Source: Fontibacillus puldeungensis (GTDB taxonomy: Bacteria; Bacillota; Bacilli; Paenibacillales; Paenibacillaceae). From it: a stretch of DNA of 64,000 nucleotides. Made by a program: the position numbers and the translations under genes. Of the stretch, positions 1-8,944 are shown piece after piece (position 1 is the first letter of the stretch; each line of letters starts with the position of its first letter). The stretch lies in the NCBI RefSeq assembly GCF_042678945.1, contig NZ_JBHTLM010000013.1, positions 1 to 64,000 on the forward strand. Direction: 5' to 3'. The notes beneath the pieces are model-generated. The model saw nothing but the letters and a program-made list of their open reading frames with translations. It did not search any database and had not been told where the DNA came from.

Positions 1-270
1 CTGCAAAAAGCGTCGCCAAGCAAAGGAAGCATGGTTCAAGAACCGGTAGATAACATCTTTTCCGGGTAGGTCGGCTCCGCGGTCACTTTCCAGAAGTCGA
101 AACCAGTTCTTTCCTTCGAAGACCAAAGAGAATACGATTTGGAAAATTGCTAAACTCGATAGACCAAAGGATTTGGAAATACCTGCTTGTCGTAAGGCTT
201 TCCCAATGTGGAGCCTAGCAAAAAGTTTGGAAAAGCGAGACTGTTCATACAGGGAATGTTGTTGTAACAT
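1..270 (-). mobile_element. IS4-like transposase, N-terminal part (runs off left edge)
   Basis: An open frame on the minus strand starts at an ATG at 268-270 and stays open for 90 codons to the first base of the window. The start is preceded by a GAAAGGTG ribosome binding site. The translation contains GKALRQAGISKSFGLS and GKDVIYRFLNHASFAWRRFL, the N-terminal signature of DDE transposases of the IS4 type as I remember them. The catalytic domain lies outside the window. The element end should lie between 270 and about 340, but I could not identify a terminal inverted repeat from one end. The next gene appears clipped at its 5' side, which suggests the element inserted there. Confidence 0.7.
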
Positions 271-333
271 AGGGTTACGCACCTTTCTTGTTGGCGTGGT
301 TGCTCGTCACTTCCATGATACCAAACAAGTGAG

Positions 334-783
334 GTGTTTTTTGTCAATAAGGTTCAATATATTGAATACTTCTTACAGTACCAAGGGGTTAAGGCGATTT
401 CCCAGGTGCGAAAGTTGAGTAATAATTATGTATGGCTGCAGTTTTTTCCTTCTAGCGGAAATTTTATGCTTACCGCAACCTTTAATGCAGAGGGAGATTT
501 AGTCCAGTGTTACTATGATATTGCAAGAAAAATCTCCATCACGGAGAACGGTATTCCCTATTGTGAGGATTTATACCTTGATGTCGTAGCTCTTCCCAAT
601 GGCCTGATTTTTACGCTTGATGAAGATGAACTACTTGGAGCTTTGCAGCAAGGAAAAATAACAAAAGAGGAATATGATCATGCACTTCTAGAGGGGGCGA
701 ATCTTAGAGATAGCCTAAAAATGGGAACAAACCATCTTATGAATAAGGTCCAAGTATACTACGATTTTTTAAAAAGTATCTAA
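334..783 (+). CDS. DUF402 domain protein, probably 5'-truncated
   Basis: The 149-residue product matches the DUF402 pattern: YVWLQFFP near residue 32, then LTATFN, a GIPYCEDLYLDVV block and LDEDELLGAL near residue 100. DUF402 proteins in Firmicutes are small, some are nucleotide phosphatases, and several are linked to RNA metabolism. The GTG start at 334 has no good ribosome binding site, and the first 20 residues do not look like a normal start of the family. The insertion-sequence end lies directly upstream. I infer that the true N-terminus was lost and that this is a remnant, though an intact short protein is possible. No operon partner is obvious. Confidence 0.6.
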   Translation: MFFVNKVQYIEYFLQYQGVKAISQVRKLSNNYVWLQFFPSSGNFMLTATFNAEGDLVQCYYDIARKISITENGIPYCEDLYLDVVALPNGLIFTLDEDELLGALQQGKITKEEYDHALLEGANLRDSLKMGTNHLMNKVQVYYDFLKSI

Positions 784-821
784 AAAAATCATTAGAAGCT
801 TGTTAAAAGGAGGGCTGCTTT

Positions 822-1388
822 ATGAGGTACTTTAAAAAACTTGAAGCAAAACGACTCTACCTGTCGCCGATCAACCCTGCTGATGCAGATATTTATACAA
901 AATGGATTAACGATTTGACTTTGTCATCTCGAATAGGCTCGTCCTCACAACTGTATAGTCTCCCTCAAGAGCAGGCTGTACTCGACCATATGGCCAAGGA
1001 AGGCAACAATTTTGCCATTGTGCTTAAGGATACAGATGAACTGCTTGGGAATTGTTCACTTTTTGCAATCCATCCTATTCATCGTACAGCAGAACTTGGA
1101 ATATTTCTTGGTGACAGCAATCATAGAAACAAAGGCTATGGGACAGAAGCCATTCAATTGCTGACTGAGTATGGATTTAAGGTTTTAAACTTGCACAGTA
1201 TTATGTTAAGATTTTTTGATTTCAATCATTCCGCAAGAAGATGCTATGAAAAAGCAGGTTTTCGTATGTTCGGTAAAAGAAGTGAGTGTTATTTCTTGAA
1301 CGGTCATTACTATGATGAAGTATATATGGAGTTATTAAGTAATGAGGCAAAATCAAATTATTTAGATTTGTTTTTACCGTCAAACTAG
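822..1388 (+). CDS. GNAT family N-acetyltransferase (RimJ/RimL-like)
   Basis: This 188-residue protein has the RimJ/RimL-type layout: RLYLSPINPADAD near the start, LLGNCSLFAIHP near residue 80, the acetyl-CoA loop HRNKGYGTEA near residue 106 (the R/QxxGxG/A motif), and NHSARRCYEKAGF near residue 140. It is expected to transfer an acetyl group from acetyl-CoA to an amine on a protein N-terminus, antibiotic or small metabolite; the substrate cannot be read from sequence. A strong site (AAAAGGAGGG) precedes the ATG. It is followed after 12 bases by a methyltransferase gene and probably heads a run of co-transcribed small enzymes. Confidence 0.85.
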   Translation: MRYFKKLEAKRLYLSPINPADADIYTKWINDLTLSSRIGSSSQLYSLPQEQAVLDHMAKEGNNFAIVLKDTDELLGNCSLFAIHPIHRTAELGIFLGDSNHRNKGYGTEAIQLLTEYGFKVLNLHSIMLRFFDFNHSARRCYEKAGFRMFGKRSECYFLNGHYYDEVYMELLSNEAKSNYLDLFLPSN

Positions 1389-1400
1389 GAGTGACGATCT

Positions 1401-1997
1401 ATGGATGACAAAACGTTGCTTGAATATTACTTAAGTGCTTACGGCCCGGAAGCAGGGCCATGGAATTTATCGCCTACCTCGCTTTATCTTGAACTAGAGA
1501 TTAGAGATTTTTTTGCTAACCAGATTAAAATTCCCGAAGGAGCCCAGGTGTGCAATATTGGTATTGGAGCTGGCGACTGGGACGAATATTTGGGCCATTG
1601 CCTTCATGGAAAGGGTTACTTGACCAGTGTCGATATTAACCCTGAAATTTGTGAGACCCTTAAGTACAGACAAACCAGAGAACAACACCCTAACCCATCA
1701 ACGGTGATTTGCGAAGACTTTCTACAAACCTCTCTACCTGACAATGCATTCGATGTGGCAACCATCATCGGAAGCACGATCGTGGAAATCGGAAAATACC
1801 GGGAGACACTGGATAATATCGTTAAAATTTTGAAGCCGGGAGGGTTGTTATTCTATATGGATTTTTCCAAATATCATACCCAAACGCAATTTGAGGATTA
1901 CATACGTGAGAATAATAGTCTCAAAGTCATTACAAAGCAGACCTTTGACCGGTTTCCAAGCTTAGAATTTTACATTTTTATAGCTGAGAAAAAATAA
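1401..1997 (+). CDS. Class I SAM-dependent methyltransferase
   Basis: The 198-residue product carries a Rossmann methyltransferase core. Motif I is VCNIGIGAGDWDEYLG at about residues 49-64, the acidic ribose-binding position is in LTSVDINPE, and motif IV is near NAFDVATIIGS. A KPGGLLFYMD strand follows. It should use S-adenosylmethionine; the acceptor is unknown. Motif I reads GIGAG rather than the more usual GCGxG. The gene follows the GNAT with a 12-base gap and an AGGAGTGACG ribosome binding site, so the two are likely on one transcript. Confidence 0.75.
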   Translation: MDDKTLLEYYLSAYGPEAGPWNLSPTSLYLELEIRDFFANQIKIPEGAQVCNIGIGAGDWDEYLGHCLHGKGYLTSVDINPEICETLKYRQTREQHPNPSTVICEDFLQTSLPDNAFDVATIIGSTIVEIGKYRETLDNIVKILKPGGLLFYMDFSKYHTQTQFEDYIRENNSLKVITKQTFDRFPSLEFYIFIAEKK

Positions 1998-2027
1998 ACC
2001 GACTCATTCATAAGGGGCTGATCAAGT

Positions 2028-2786
2028 TTGAAAATCATCGAGGAGCAATATAACCGCTACGGAGAACCGGATTATGATACAGGGTATATCCAGTGGGGAT
2101 TTGACGATTTGGAGACACAACTAAGGATGGCAGAGAAATTGCTGAGCATATTCTCGAAAAGCGGCGGGAAAGCGATCTTAGATGTGGCTTGCGGCATTGC
2201 CAGATACCATCATGTTTGGCTGAAGTCAGGCTATGAGGTTACCGGAATCGATATTTCAAAAACCTTCATCGAATATGCAAGAAACTATAACAAAGATGAG
2301 GAGAAGGCCCATTATGTCGTAAGTGATTTTAACGAGCTAGATTTTGATCATCAGTTTGACATTGCGGTATGTACCGACCCCGTAGAATTGACGGGAGTGT
2401 CCGTAAATCGAATATACAAGGCGCTAAAGCCTGGCGGCGTATTCATTTATGAGATGTGGAACGACAATTATATCAAGTACCATAACGATCTCCGGCATAA
2501 TGATTGTCGTACATGGACCTACAAAGACGGAATATATCACCTGATCCGCCATGAATACAATAGAGCAACCTGTGTATCCGAGCATGAAGAAATCATCTTT
2601 GATATACCAAATGATACGATGATTCATAAGACAGGGCTTGGTGCAAAAAATGTGAATAGCCACTGCAGCGTGCAAATCCTGGAGGCAGCCGGATTTAATA
2701 ATGTGCGTTTTGTCGATTATGACGGACAGCCCTTTAGCACCGAAAATGAACAGGTTAAACAGTTCTTTATGGTTGGGGAGAAATAG
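2028..2786 (+). CDS. Class I SAM-dependent methyltransferase
   Basis: This 252-residue methyltransferase has motif I as ILDVACGIARYHHVWL near residue 50, then VTGIDISKTFIEYA for the ribose-binding acid, and ALKPGGVFIYEMW near residue 140. The TTG start at 2028 is preceded by AAGGGGCTGATC, a plausible ribosome binding site, and no better start is near. The C-terminal hundred residues may hold the acceptor-binding part. The substrate is unknown. It sits 30 bases behind another methyltransferase gene and 5 bases before a HAD gene, consistent with one operon. Confidence 0.8.
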   Translation: MKIIEEQYNRYGEPDYDTGYIQWGFDDLETQLRMAEKLLSIFSKSGGKAILDVACGIARYHHVWLKSGYEVTGIDISKTFIEYARNYNKDEEKAHYVVSDFNELDFDHQFDIAVCTDPVELTGVSVNRIYKALKPGGVFIYEMWNDNYIKYHNDLRHNDCRTWTYKDGIYHLIRHEYNRATCVSEHEEIIFDIPNDTMIHKTGLGAKNVNSHCSVQILEAAGFNNVRFVDYDGQPFSTENEQVKQFFMVGEK

Positions 2787-2791
2787 TTACC

Positions 2792-3505
2792 ATGGAGATT
2801 AAAGCGATTCTGTTTGATTCTGGCCGGGTGTTGAATGAGCCTGCCACGGGGCATTGGTTTATACCGCCTAAATTTTCTGAGTTTGTTAATGAACAAAAGT
2901 ATAAAGACATCGATAAAAAAGTGTTGAACCTGGCATTTCATACAGCAAGTGCCTATATATCCGAGCAAAAATGGATCAAAAATGAAGATGAGGAATATGC
3001 GCATTTTTTGGGGTTCTATCGTATCTTTGCTGCTGAGCTGCCACAATTGGGTTTAACTGACGAGATCGTGAACTCGCTCGCATCGGACTTGGTGTATAAC
3101 TATGAGAAGTATAAGTTCTTTCCAGATGCAGTTGAGCTAATCCCCGAGCTCAGTAAGACTTATAAGCTGGCTGTAGTATCAGACGCATGGCCTTCATTGG
3201 AGCATGTGTTCAAGCAAGCGGGACTACGTGATTATTTCTCTTCGTTTGTGATTTCATCTGTCATCGGAGTCACGAAGCCTCATGAGCTCATGTATAAAAC
3301 AGCGCTTGAAGAACTGAATCTGTCCCCCAGTGAGGTCGTGTTTATTGATGACAACGTAAGGAATTGTGATGGAGCACACGAGCTTGGGATCCGAAGCTTT
3401 CTGTTATGCAGGGATTGGAAGCACTATATGTATAGTAAAATAACATGCAGGAAGCATACAGCTGTACGAGATTTATATGATGTCATCAAGAACTTAAGGA
3501 GATGA
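2792..3505 (+). CDS. HAD superfamily hydrolase with altered motif I
   Basis: The 237-residue protein is a HAD hydrolase: motif I ILFDSGRVLNEP at residues 5-16, motif II VVSDAWPS near 128, a KPHELMYKTALEEL motif III near 167, and motif IV VFIDDNVRNCDGA near 186. These enzymes remove phosphate, or other leaving groups, through an aspartyl intermediate. The second acidic residue of motif I is replaced by Gly (DSG instead of DxD), as in some dehalogenase-like or epoxide-hydrolase-like members, so ordinary phosphatase activity is uncertain. It follows the methyltransferase by 5 bases and precedes a DinB gene by 7. Confidence 0.8.
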   Translation: MEIKAILFDSGRVLNEPATGHWFIPPKFSEFVNEQKYKDIDKKVLNLAFHTASAYISEQKWIKNEDEEYAHFLGFYRIFAAELPQLGLTDEIVNSLASDLVYNYEKYKFFPDAVELIPELSKTYKLAVVSDAWPSLEHVFKQAGLRDYFSSFVISSVIGVTKPHELMYKTALEELNLSPSEVVFIDDNVRNCDGAHELGIRSFLLCRDWKHYMYSKITCRKHTAVRDLYDVIKNLRR

Positions 3506-3512
3506 GTTATAA

Positions 3513-3965
3513 ATGGATTATTCTAAAACAATTTTGAGTATTGTAGAGAAATATCGAGAACCACTAAGAATCAGCATGTTGAATGATGATTTTGCTCGCA
3601 AGGCCGATCAGCGAAAGTGGTCGAAAAAAGAAATACTGGGGCATTTGTGCGATTCTGCAGCCAACAACCATCTGCGGTTTATTCAACTCCTTGGTTCAAG
3701 CCAGATCGTACAAATTCAATCCTATGATCAGAATCTATGGGTTGCTGCAAATAACTATCAGGATGGATTAATGAGCTGTCAAGATGTGTTGGAGTTATGG
3801 ACTTTACTGAACAAGCAAATCGCAAGTGTCGTACAGTCATATGCTGATGAGGACTTTACCAAACAGGTGGAATTAAGTGATGGTAGAAAAGAAACCGCAG
3901 CATGGTTGATCGAAGATTATGTTGAGCATATGATCCATCATCTGAAGGCCATTCTACCCTCTTAA
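3513..3965 (+). CDS. DinB-like damage-inducible four-helix protein
   Basis: The 150-residue product fits the DinB/YfiT fold: a helix with KWSKKEILGHLCDSAANNHLRF near residues 34-55 and a C-terminal EDYVEHMIHHLKAILP helix. The histidines of H-x-C-D...N/H and HMIHH positions match the metal-binding triad of this family, some members of which are metal-dependent thiol transferases (bacillithiol, mycothiol); the actual reaction here is unknown. It has an AAGGAGATGAG ribosome binding site and closes the run of small genes that starts at 822. Three other DinB-type domains occur in this window. Confidence 0.8.
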   Translation: MDYSKTILSIVEKYREPLRISMLNDDFARKADQRKWSKKEILGHLCDSAANNHLRFIQLLGSSQIVQIQSYDQNLWVAANNYQDGLMSCQDVLELWTLLNKQIASVVQSYADEDFTKQVELSDGRKETAAWLIEDYVEHMIHHLKAILPS

Positions 3966-4004
3966 ATTGCCGTTAATGGGTATCTACAAAAAGCAAATTA
4001 AAAG

Positions 4005-4553
4005 GTGTGTGGTTTTATCAATTATTATCTCTATCACTATTATGAAGAGGAGAAGGGGCCCTTCAAAAACTTATCCTCACTTGAACTGAACGATGCTGAA
4101 GCGGTCCTACATCAACTCCAAACCGAAGGTGCCACTTTTGCCAGTAAGCGCTCTACAGACTATTTGGTAGTCAGACAAGAATTAGAAAGTAAGGCTCGAA
4201 ATCTATTTATTCATAAGGGTGGGAAGCCCACTAAGAAATATCCCCATTATATGACGTTAGGGCCTTGCGATTGGCTAAAAGATTGGTATAAACGAGGAGA
4301 AGAGATCGTCATTCCTCTCGATGAATTTAAGGAAGGGATGATAAGCTTTACATACGGAGACCTGTTTCCAACCATGAGATACAAGGATGGTCGTGAATAC
4401 AGAGAACAAGTTTATACCAAGGCGGAAATCCTAAAACTGATTGAGACATACGGGTTGCCACAATCTTGGAATCCAGAGGGAAATAACGGACCGGAAAGAT
4501 ATATTGAAGTGCAAATTTGGGATGATGAAGTCATTAACCAATACTTGAACTAA
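4005..4553 (+). CDS. Conserved hypothetical protein, unusual start region
   Basis: I do not recognise a functional family, but the 182-residue sequence looks like a soluble conserved protein, with FIHKGGKPTKKYPHYMTLG near residue 69 and PERYIEVQIWDDE near the C-terminus. Proteins of this kind that I remember begin at the INYYLYHYYE segment. Here the only standard start is GTG at 4005, which lies inside the AAAGGTG ribosome binding site. The codon where relatives would start is ATC at 4017, nine bases after that site. Either a rare ATC start is used or the start codon was lost. It lies between a DinB gene and a lipoprotein gene. Confidence 0.6.
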   Translation: MCGFINYYLYHYYEEEKGPFKNLSSLELNDAEAVLHQLQTEGATFASKRSTDYLVVRQELESKARNLFIHKGGKPTKKYPHYMTLGPCDWLKDWYKRGEEIVIPLDEFKEGMISFTYGDLFPTMRYKDGREYREQVYTKAEILKLIETYGLPQSWNPEGNNGPERYIEVQIWDDEVINQYLN

Positions 4554-4714
4554 TCATGTGATAAGCCCATTTAAAATAGTGGCCAATCTAGGGGGTATCT
4601 TTTGTTTCAAGGTCTGTGGTGAATATTCCCAAGTTGGTATAAGATAAAAGACGGATGGTTGTTTTCTCCTATAAATAATTAATTTTATATCAGAGTGGGA
4701 TGTAGCCTAAATTT

Positions 4715-5371
4715 ATGAAAACCAAATTGCTATCGATTTGCTTCATTCTTATGATTTCCTTATGTGGATGCGCAAAAGAAACAGAAAACCAAGCAAAAGT
4801 AGAAACTAATCCGAATCTATCGACAAGTTTTATAGTAAAACAGGGGACCGAGAAATTAACTAATCTAAGTCAGAAGGCTGCTGTGAAGGGTAAGGAGAAT
4901 AACAATGCCGAGTCTATGGGGGATTCTTCGAAGATAGGCTATGGTTCTTATGATGTATCTGGTGAATTTACGGATTTGATGAAGTCAAACCCTATTGATC
5001 GGGATTATCACAAAGAATACAAAAAATTCGAATCAGAGAACTTTAATACAACCGGATGGATTCAATTAGAAGCAAAGTATGCTGATATATGGGACAAGGA
5101 ACTGAACAATATATATAAGAAGCTTTTGAAAAAGTTAAGTGCTCCTCAAAAAAAATTGTTGATTGAATCTCAAAAGGGATGGTTGCAGAACCACGTAAAA
5201 GAAAACGAATTTGTGTATAAGACTTTTATCGAGGACGAAAGTCATAACATAGGAACTCAGGGATTGGTTAATGCACAGATCGCTTCTAAGAACCGGTTAA
5301 GAGACCGGACCATTCAGTTATTCGAATATTATGAAATGTTGGGCGGAAAAGTTGAATTTTTGCATAAATGA
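4715..5371 (+). CDS. Lipoprotein with LprI-like (DUF1311) domain
   Basis: The 218-residue product starts with a lipoprotein signal ending in SLCGC, so Cys19 should be lipidated and the protein anchored outside the membrane. After a low-complexity linker, residues 115-200 match the LprI/DUF1311 pattern: a helix-rich repeat with WDKELNNIYKKLLKKL and LLIESQKGWLQ. In Mycobacterium, LprI inhibits lysozyme; the same function here is only a guess. The gene stands alone: 160 bases of AT-rich DNA lie upstream and a terminator follows. Confidence 0.75.
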   Translation: MKTKLLSICFILMISLCGCAKETENQAKVETNPNLSTSFIVKQGTEKLTNLSQKAAVKGKENNNAESMGDSSKIGYGSYDVSGEFTDLMKSNPIDRDYHKEYKKFESENFNTTGWIQLEAKYADIWDKELNNIYKKLLKKLSAPQKKLLIESQKGWLQNHVKENEFVYKTFIEDESHNIGTQGLVNAQIASKNRLRDRTIQLFEYYEMLGGKVEFLHK

Positions 5372-5433
5372 TACAACGAATCCCTAAATAAAGTTTTGCT
5401 CATACATATCAATTATGAATAGGCTAAGATTAA

Positions 5434-5486
5434 AAGACCTTCTATGCCACACTACCAAGTAGATGAGCATTAGAAGGTCTTCTTCT
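5434..5486. terminator. Bidirectional intrinsic terminator
   Basis: A long inverted repeat, AAGACCTTCTATGC at 5434-5447 against GCATTAGAAGGTCTT at 5467-5481, is flanked by an A-run on one side and TCTTCT on the other. It sits between the convergent lipoprotein gene and the response-regulator gene and can serve both. Confidence 0.8.
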
Positions 5487-5488
5487 GC

Positions 5489-7138
5489 CTATTTACTTGC
5501 GGCCGCCCGCAGAGCACCAGGTAGCGGGTTCTTTTTATACTCATTGGGAGTAAGTCCAACTTCCTGCTTGAACAACTTGGAAAAATAAGAGTAATTGGCG
5601 TAGCCAACCTTATTCGCGATGACATAAACGGACAGGTTCGTGGCCTCGAGTAACTGCTTAGCCTCCTGAATACGAACCTGGATGACATAGCTTCCTAGGG
5701 AGACACCCGTCTCTTTTTTGAACAGCCTTGCAAGGTAGTCCGGGTTCAAGTACACGACCTCAGCCAGACCGTTTCGAGTCAGGTCATCCCCATAATGCGC
5801 ATGAATATACTGTTTGATTTCTTCTGCAACGGACTTGGTTTCCGCAGCGAAATCCCGATACTCCATCGCAGTATTGACTAAATATCTCAAGTATTCCTCC
5901 ATATCCTCAATCGAATATAAGGAATGTGCAAGCAATTGGTCATTCGTCTTTCCCGTATATAGTTTATGCGCTTCAATCCCCTTAAGCTTGAGAAAAGCGT
6001 ATACCAGCTGCACGATGTCCAGGCGAAACAGGCTTAGGTTAGAGGTGCCGAGCGTCTTATTGTTTAGTCTGTCTCTAAGGTAACGGGACGTTTCGGCAAG
6101 AAACGCAGCCGGGTTATTTTGGTTAAGCATCTCCTCCAAATAGGATAAATCCGGTGGACAGTAATCTAGCTTGCTTTGCTCGGAGTAGTCCCGTTCTGTA
6201 AAATAGGTATGATTCCGGGTTTTGGTCATATTTTCGTTCATTAGAAGCAGTTGGTGAATGACTGAGCCAATATGCTCCAGTTGGCCGGATAAACCGATGT
6301 TGCAGCATGTATCGCATTTCAGATATTGATTAGCTCTTTCAATCCAAAGAGAGCTGAGTACTTTCAGCATAGAGGGCGCCGGAGGCTGATTCCACTTCAG
6401 GACAACCATCCAATTGTATTCTTTGTATTCCAAAATCGTTTCCGTAGAAAAGGAGGGATCACGCAGCAGCTCGTTCAGCACATTTAGCAGCGCGAAATCA
6501 AATAAACCTTTCTCCTCACGGCCCATGCTCCCGTTATAAGGAAATACATTGATCAGCATCGGCGTTATGATATCGGTCATTTGATAGGATAGATTTTGAT
6601 CCGTTAACGCCTGGGCTACTGCAGCTGGTTTAACGGGGACGGAGGTGCTGCTCCCCACAAGCTTCCGCCAAAAATACTCGACAATATTAGCTTGATTTTT
6701 CTTCCAATAGTATCCCTCCTGGATCGCCTTTTCCTTAGACTGCTGCTCTTTAACTCGATCGATCGCTTTCTGAATGATCAGCATGAGCTTATCAAACTCA
6801 ATTGGCTTAAGAAAATATTCAAAGCTTTGCAGCTCGATCGCTTTTTGCGCATAGTTGAAATCGGCGTAATTGGTCAGAAAAATGGTCTGGATATTGTATT
6901 TCTTCTCGCGAATCCAAGCAAGCAGCTCGAGTCCGCTGCCCTGAGGCATTTCAATATCCGAGATCAAAATGTGAACCGGATGATTCTCCAATATTTCACG
7001 CGCCTGAGCGACATTGTTTGCCGTATACACCGACTCGATATTCAGCGATTTCCAATCTATTTTTTTCTCTAATGCAGTGACCACAAAATAATCGTCATCT
7101 ACAAGCAATGCGTTCATGTTTCTCACACTCCTGTTCAT
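5489..7138 (-). CDS. YesN-type response regulator (receiver + AraC HTH)
   Basis: The 549-residue product has an N-terminal receiver domain (ALLVDDDYFVVTAL at the start, phospho-acceptor Asp in ILISDIEMPQGSG near residue 59, Lys in FLKPIEF near 109), a long middle segment, and a C-terminal AraC pair of helix-turn-helices (NPDYLARLFKKETGVSLGSY, then VGYANYSYFSKLFKQEVGLT). It is the cytoplasmic partner of the kinase encoded just upstream; the genes overlap by four bases. In Paenibacillus and Bacillus such pairs usually switch on ABC sugar importers and glycosidases. The importer and GH31 genes at 10.6-16.7 kb are the likely targets. Confidence 0.92.
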   Translation of the reverse strand: MNRSVRNMNALLVDDDYFVVTALEKKIDWKSLNIESVYTANNVAQAREILENHPVHILISDIEMPQGSGLELLAWIREKKYNIQTIFLTNYADFNYAQKAIELQSFEYFLKPIEFDKLMLIIQKAIDRVKEQQSKEKAIQEGYYWKKNQANIVEYFWRKLVGSSTSVPVKPAAVAQALTDQNLSYQMTDIITPMLINVFPYNGSMGREEKGLFDFALLNVLNELLRDPSFSTETILEYKEYNWMVVLKWNQPPAPSMLKVLSSLWIERANQYLKCDTCCNIGLSGQLEHIGSVIHQLLLMNENMTKTRNHTYFTERDYSEQSKLDYCPPDLSYLEEMLNQNNPAAFLAETSRYLRDRLNNKTLGTSNLSLFRLDIVQLVYAFLKLKGIEAHKLYTGKTNDQLLAHSLYSIEDMEEYLRYLVNTAMEYRDFAAETKSVAEEIKQYIHAHYGDDLTRNGLAEVVYLNPDYLARLFKKETGVSLGSYVIQVRIQEAKQLLEATNLSVYVIANKVGYANYSYFSKLFKQEVGLTPNEYKKNPLPGALRAAASK

Positions 7139-8865
7139 TCCAGCGCACGTGCCGGAAGATATAAAGTCACACAGGCCCCCCCGTCTATCCTGTTGGAAAA
7201 CAGGATCTTCGCTTTTTGTCGATAGAGGGAGTCCAATCTTTGCAGCGTATTCATGATTCCAATGTGAGTACCTTCCGATTGATCCAAAGGGTGGCCGTAA
7301 TGCAAATGGTCCAAAATATCAGGTGGAAACCCTGGTCCGGTATCGGAAATTTGGATCATGATTTGTTCCTCGCTCTCATCAGCTGCTTCCTGATAGCGGA
7401 CGGTTAGAAGAATCTGTACTTCCGAGACACGGGATACGGCGTATTTTACTGCGTTTTCCACAAAGGTCTGCAGGACAAGCGGTGGAATTTGGGCATCCGT
7501 TATGCTATCGTCCTGTTCTATGCGATATACCAGCGAATTTTGATACCTATGCTTCTGAATATCCAGATAAATTCGGACATGATCTATTTCGTCCTCCAGC
7601 CTTACAAAGTCCTCACCGTTTTGAAAAATATACCGGAAATATTTCGAGGTGGACAGCGTCATCTGTTCAATCTCTTTGTACATCTGCATTTGCGCCATGC
7701 TATAGATATTCGTTAAGCAGTTTAAGAAAAAGTGGGGCTTAATTTGCAGCTTCATATAATCCAGCTGAATTCGCTGTTTCTCCAGTTCTCGTTCATAGAG
7801 GTCGATTTTATACTTTTTGATTTGCTCAACCAAATTCAAAAACTGCTTGTTTGCTTTCTCTAGCTCGATAATCTTGCTGCTTTCAAACTCAAGCGGTTCG
7901 CCGTCTCCGGTCCAAAATGTCAGGTTATAAGAGAAGCTCTTGATCGGTTTTAGCACCTTGTTTTTAAAATAAAGTAGGATAAAACACAGATTGCAGGTAA
8001 TGATGACAGCCAAAAGAATAATGAGCAGTTGGGCGATCATAATTTTCTCAAACGTCCCGAACTGAATGACCAGCTTCACATGAAAAGTAGCGTTCGAAAA
8101 TTCCCCATCTACGGTGGTCCCGGCTTGAAAGAGGTTGGGGAAGGAAGAGACCCGCGGATATTCGTCCAGTAGTTTGCCGCTGTTGGAGATTGGGCTGGTT
8201 ACGCTCTGCCCGTCCTCTCCGATGAGGGAGACAAAGCCGTTTTCCCCTAAATTGATTTGACGCAAAGGGCGAACCAGGTCATCCGCAGAAACCAGGCTGA
8301 TGATATAGCTGTCATAATAAGGAACGATATTGGATATGAAATATTTGCCGTTAATCTGAACCGGCGTCCATTTGGAATAAATATTTTTGTAAACATTCTT
8401 GTCCGCTTCGACATTGGCTATAATTTGATTCTTGAGTTCCTGATAATCCATATAGGAAATGCTAATAGGCGAAAAATTGAGGAAGAACGATTGTTTCTTT
8501 AGATAGATGAAGAAATTGTATTCGCGACCGTAGTTTTTTTGCAGCTCGGAAAAACGTTTATGCAAATTGTCATTCGCTTTAAAAAACTCGCTGCTGTTCA
8601 TTTCGCTTGTATTCATCGCTTCGAGGCTTTCATCATTGGCCAACGTCCAACCGGTATAGTGATTGATATAGGCGAAATCATGATTGATCCGGTTAATGTA
8701 CAAATTGGCTGTATCCTGTAGATACTGTGTAGATTGCTGTTTGACAATCGAGATGGCGGAAATGCTGATGGCAAAATCCAAAACTAGAACGATGAATGAG
8801 ATGAGGAACATGATCTTTACATAATGCCGGATTGGATACTGTTTGTTTTCTGTCTTTTTAGCCAT
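7135..8865 (-). CDS. YesM-type membrane sensor histidine kinase
   Basis: The 576-residue kinase has a transmembrane helix at about residues 13-36, an extracellular sensor region to about 270, a second membrane helix near 275-297, then a HAMP-like linker and a His_kinase domain. The phospho-accepting His lies in LQIKPHFFLNCL near residue 376; the N-box is FVENAVKYAV near 460 and the G-box is ISDTGPGFPPD near 505. This is the YesM (HPK8-like) type, which pairs with AraC-type response regulators and senses extracellular sugars. It is the first gene of a two-gene minus-strand operon, diverging from the LacI gene. Confidence 0.92.
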   Translation of the reverse strand: MAKKTENKQYPIRHYVKIMFLISFIVLVLDFAISISAISIVKQQSTQYLQDTANLYINRINHDFAYINHYTGWTLANDESLEAMNTSEMNSSEFFKANDNLHKRFSELQKNYGREYNFFIYLKKQSFFLNFSPISISYMDYQELKNQIIANVEADKNVYKNIYSKWTPVQINGKYFISNIVPYYDSYIISLVSADDLVRPLRQINLGENGFVSLIGEDGQSVTSPISNSGKLLDEYPRVSSFPNLFQAGTTVDGEFSNATFHVKLVIQFGTFEKIMIAQLLIILLAVIITCNLCFILLYFKNKVLKPIKSFSYNLTFWTGDGEPLEFESSKIIELEKANKQFLNLVEQIKKYKIDLYERELEKQRIQLDYMKLQIKPHFFLNCLTNIYSMAQMQMYKEIEQMTLSTSKYFRYIFQNGEDFVRLEDEIDHVRIYLDIQKHRYQNSLVYRIEQDDSITDAQIPPLVLQTFVENAVKYAVSRVSEVQILLTVRYQEAADESEEQIMIQISDTGPGFPPDILDHLHYGHPLDQSEGTHIGIMNTLQRLDSLYRQKAKILFSNRIDGGACVTLYLPARALE

Positions 8866-8944
8866 AATCTGTCAGTGCTGCATCCTTTCCTAAGCTAATT
8901 TATGAATGCGCTTTTATGATGTAATAACCCTATTATAAAACCTT

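Noticed and set aside
5489..7138. Plus-strand frames antisense to the response regulator and kinase genes (for example near 5814, 6692 and 8257).
   Set aside because: Low-complexity shadows of well-supported minus-strand genes.
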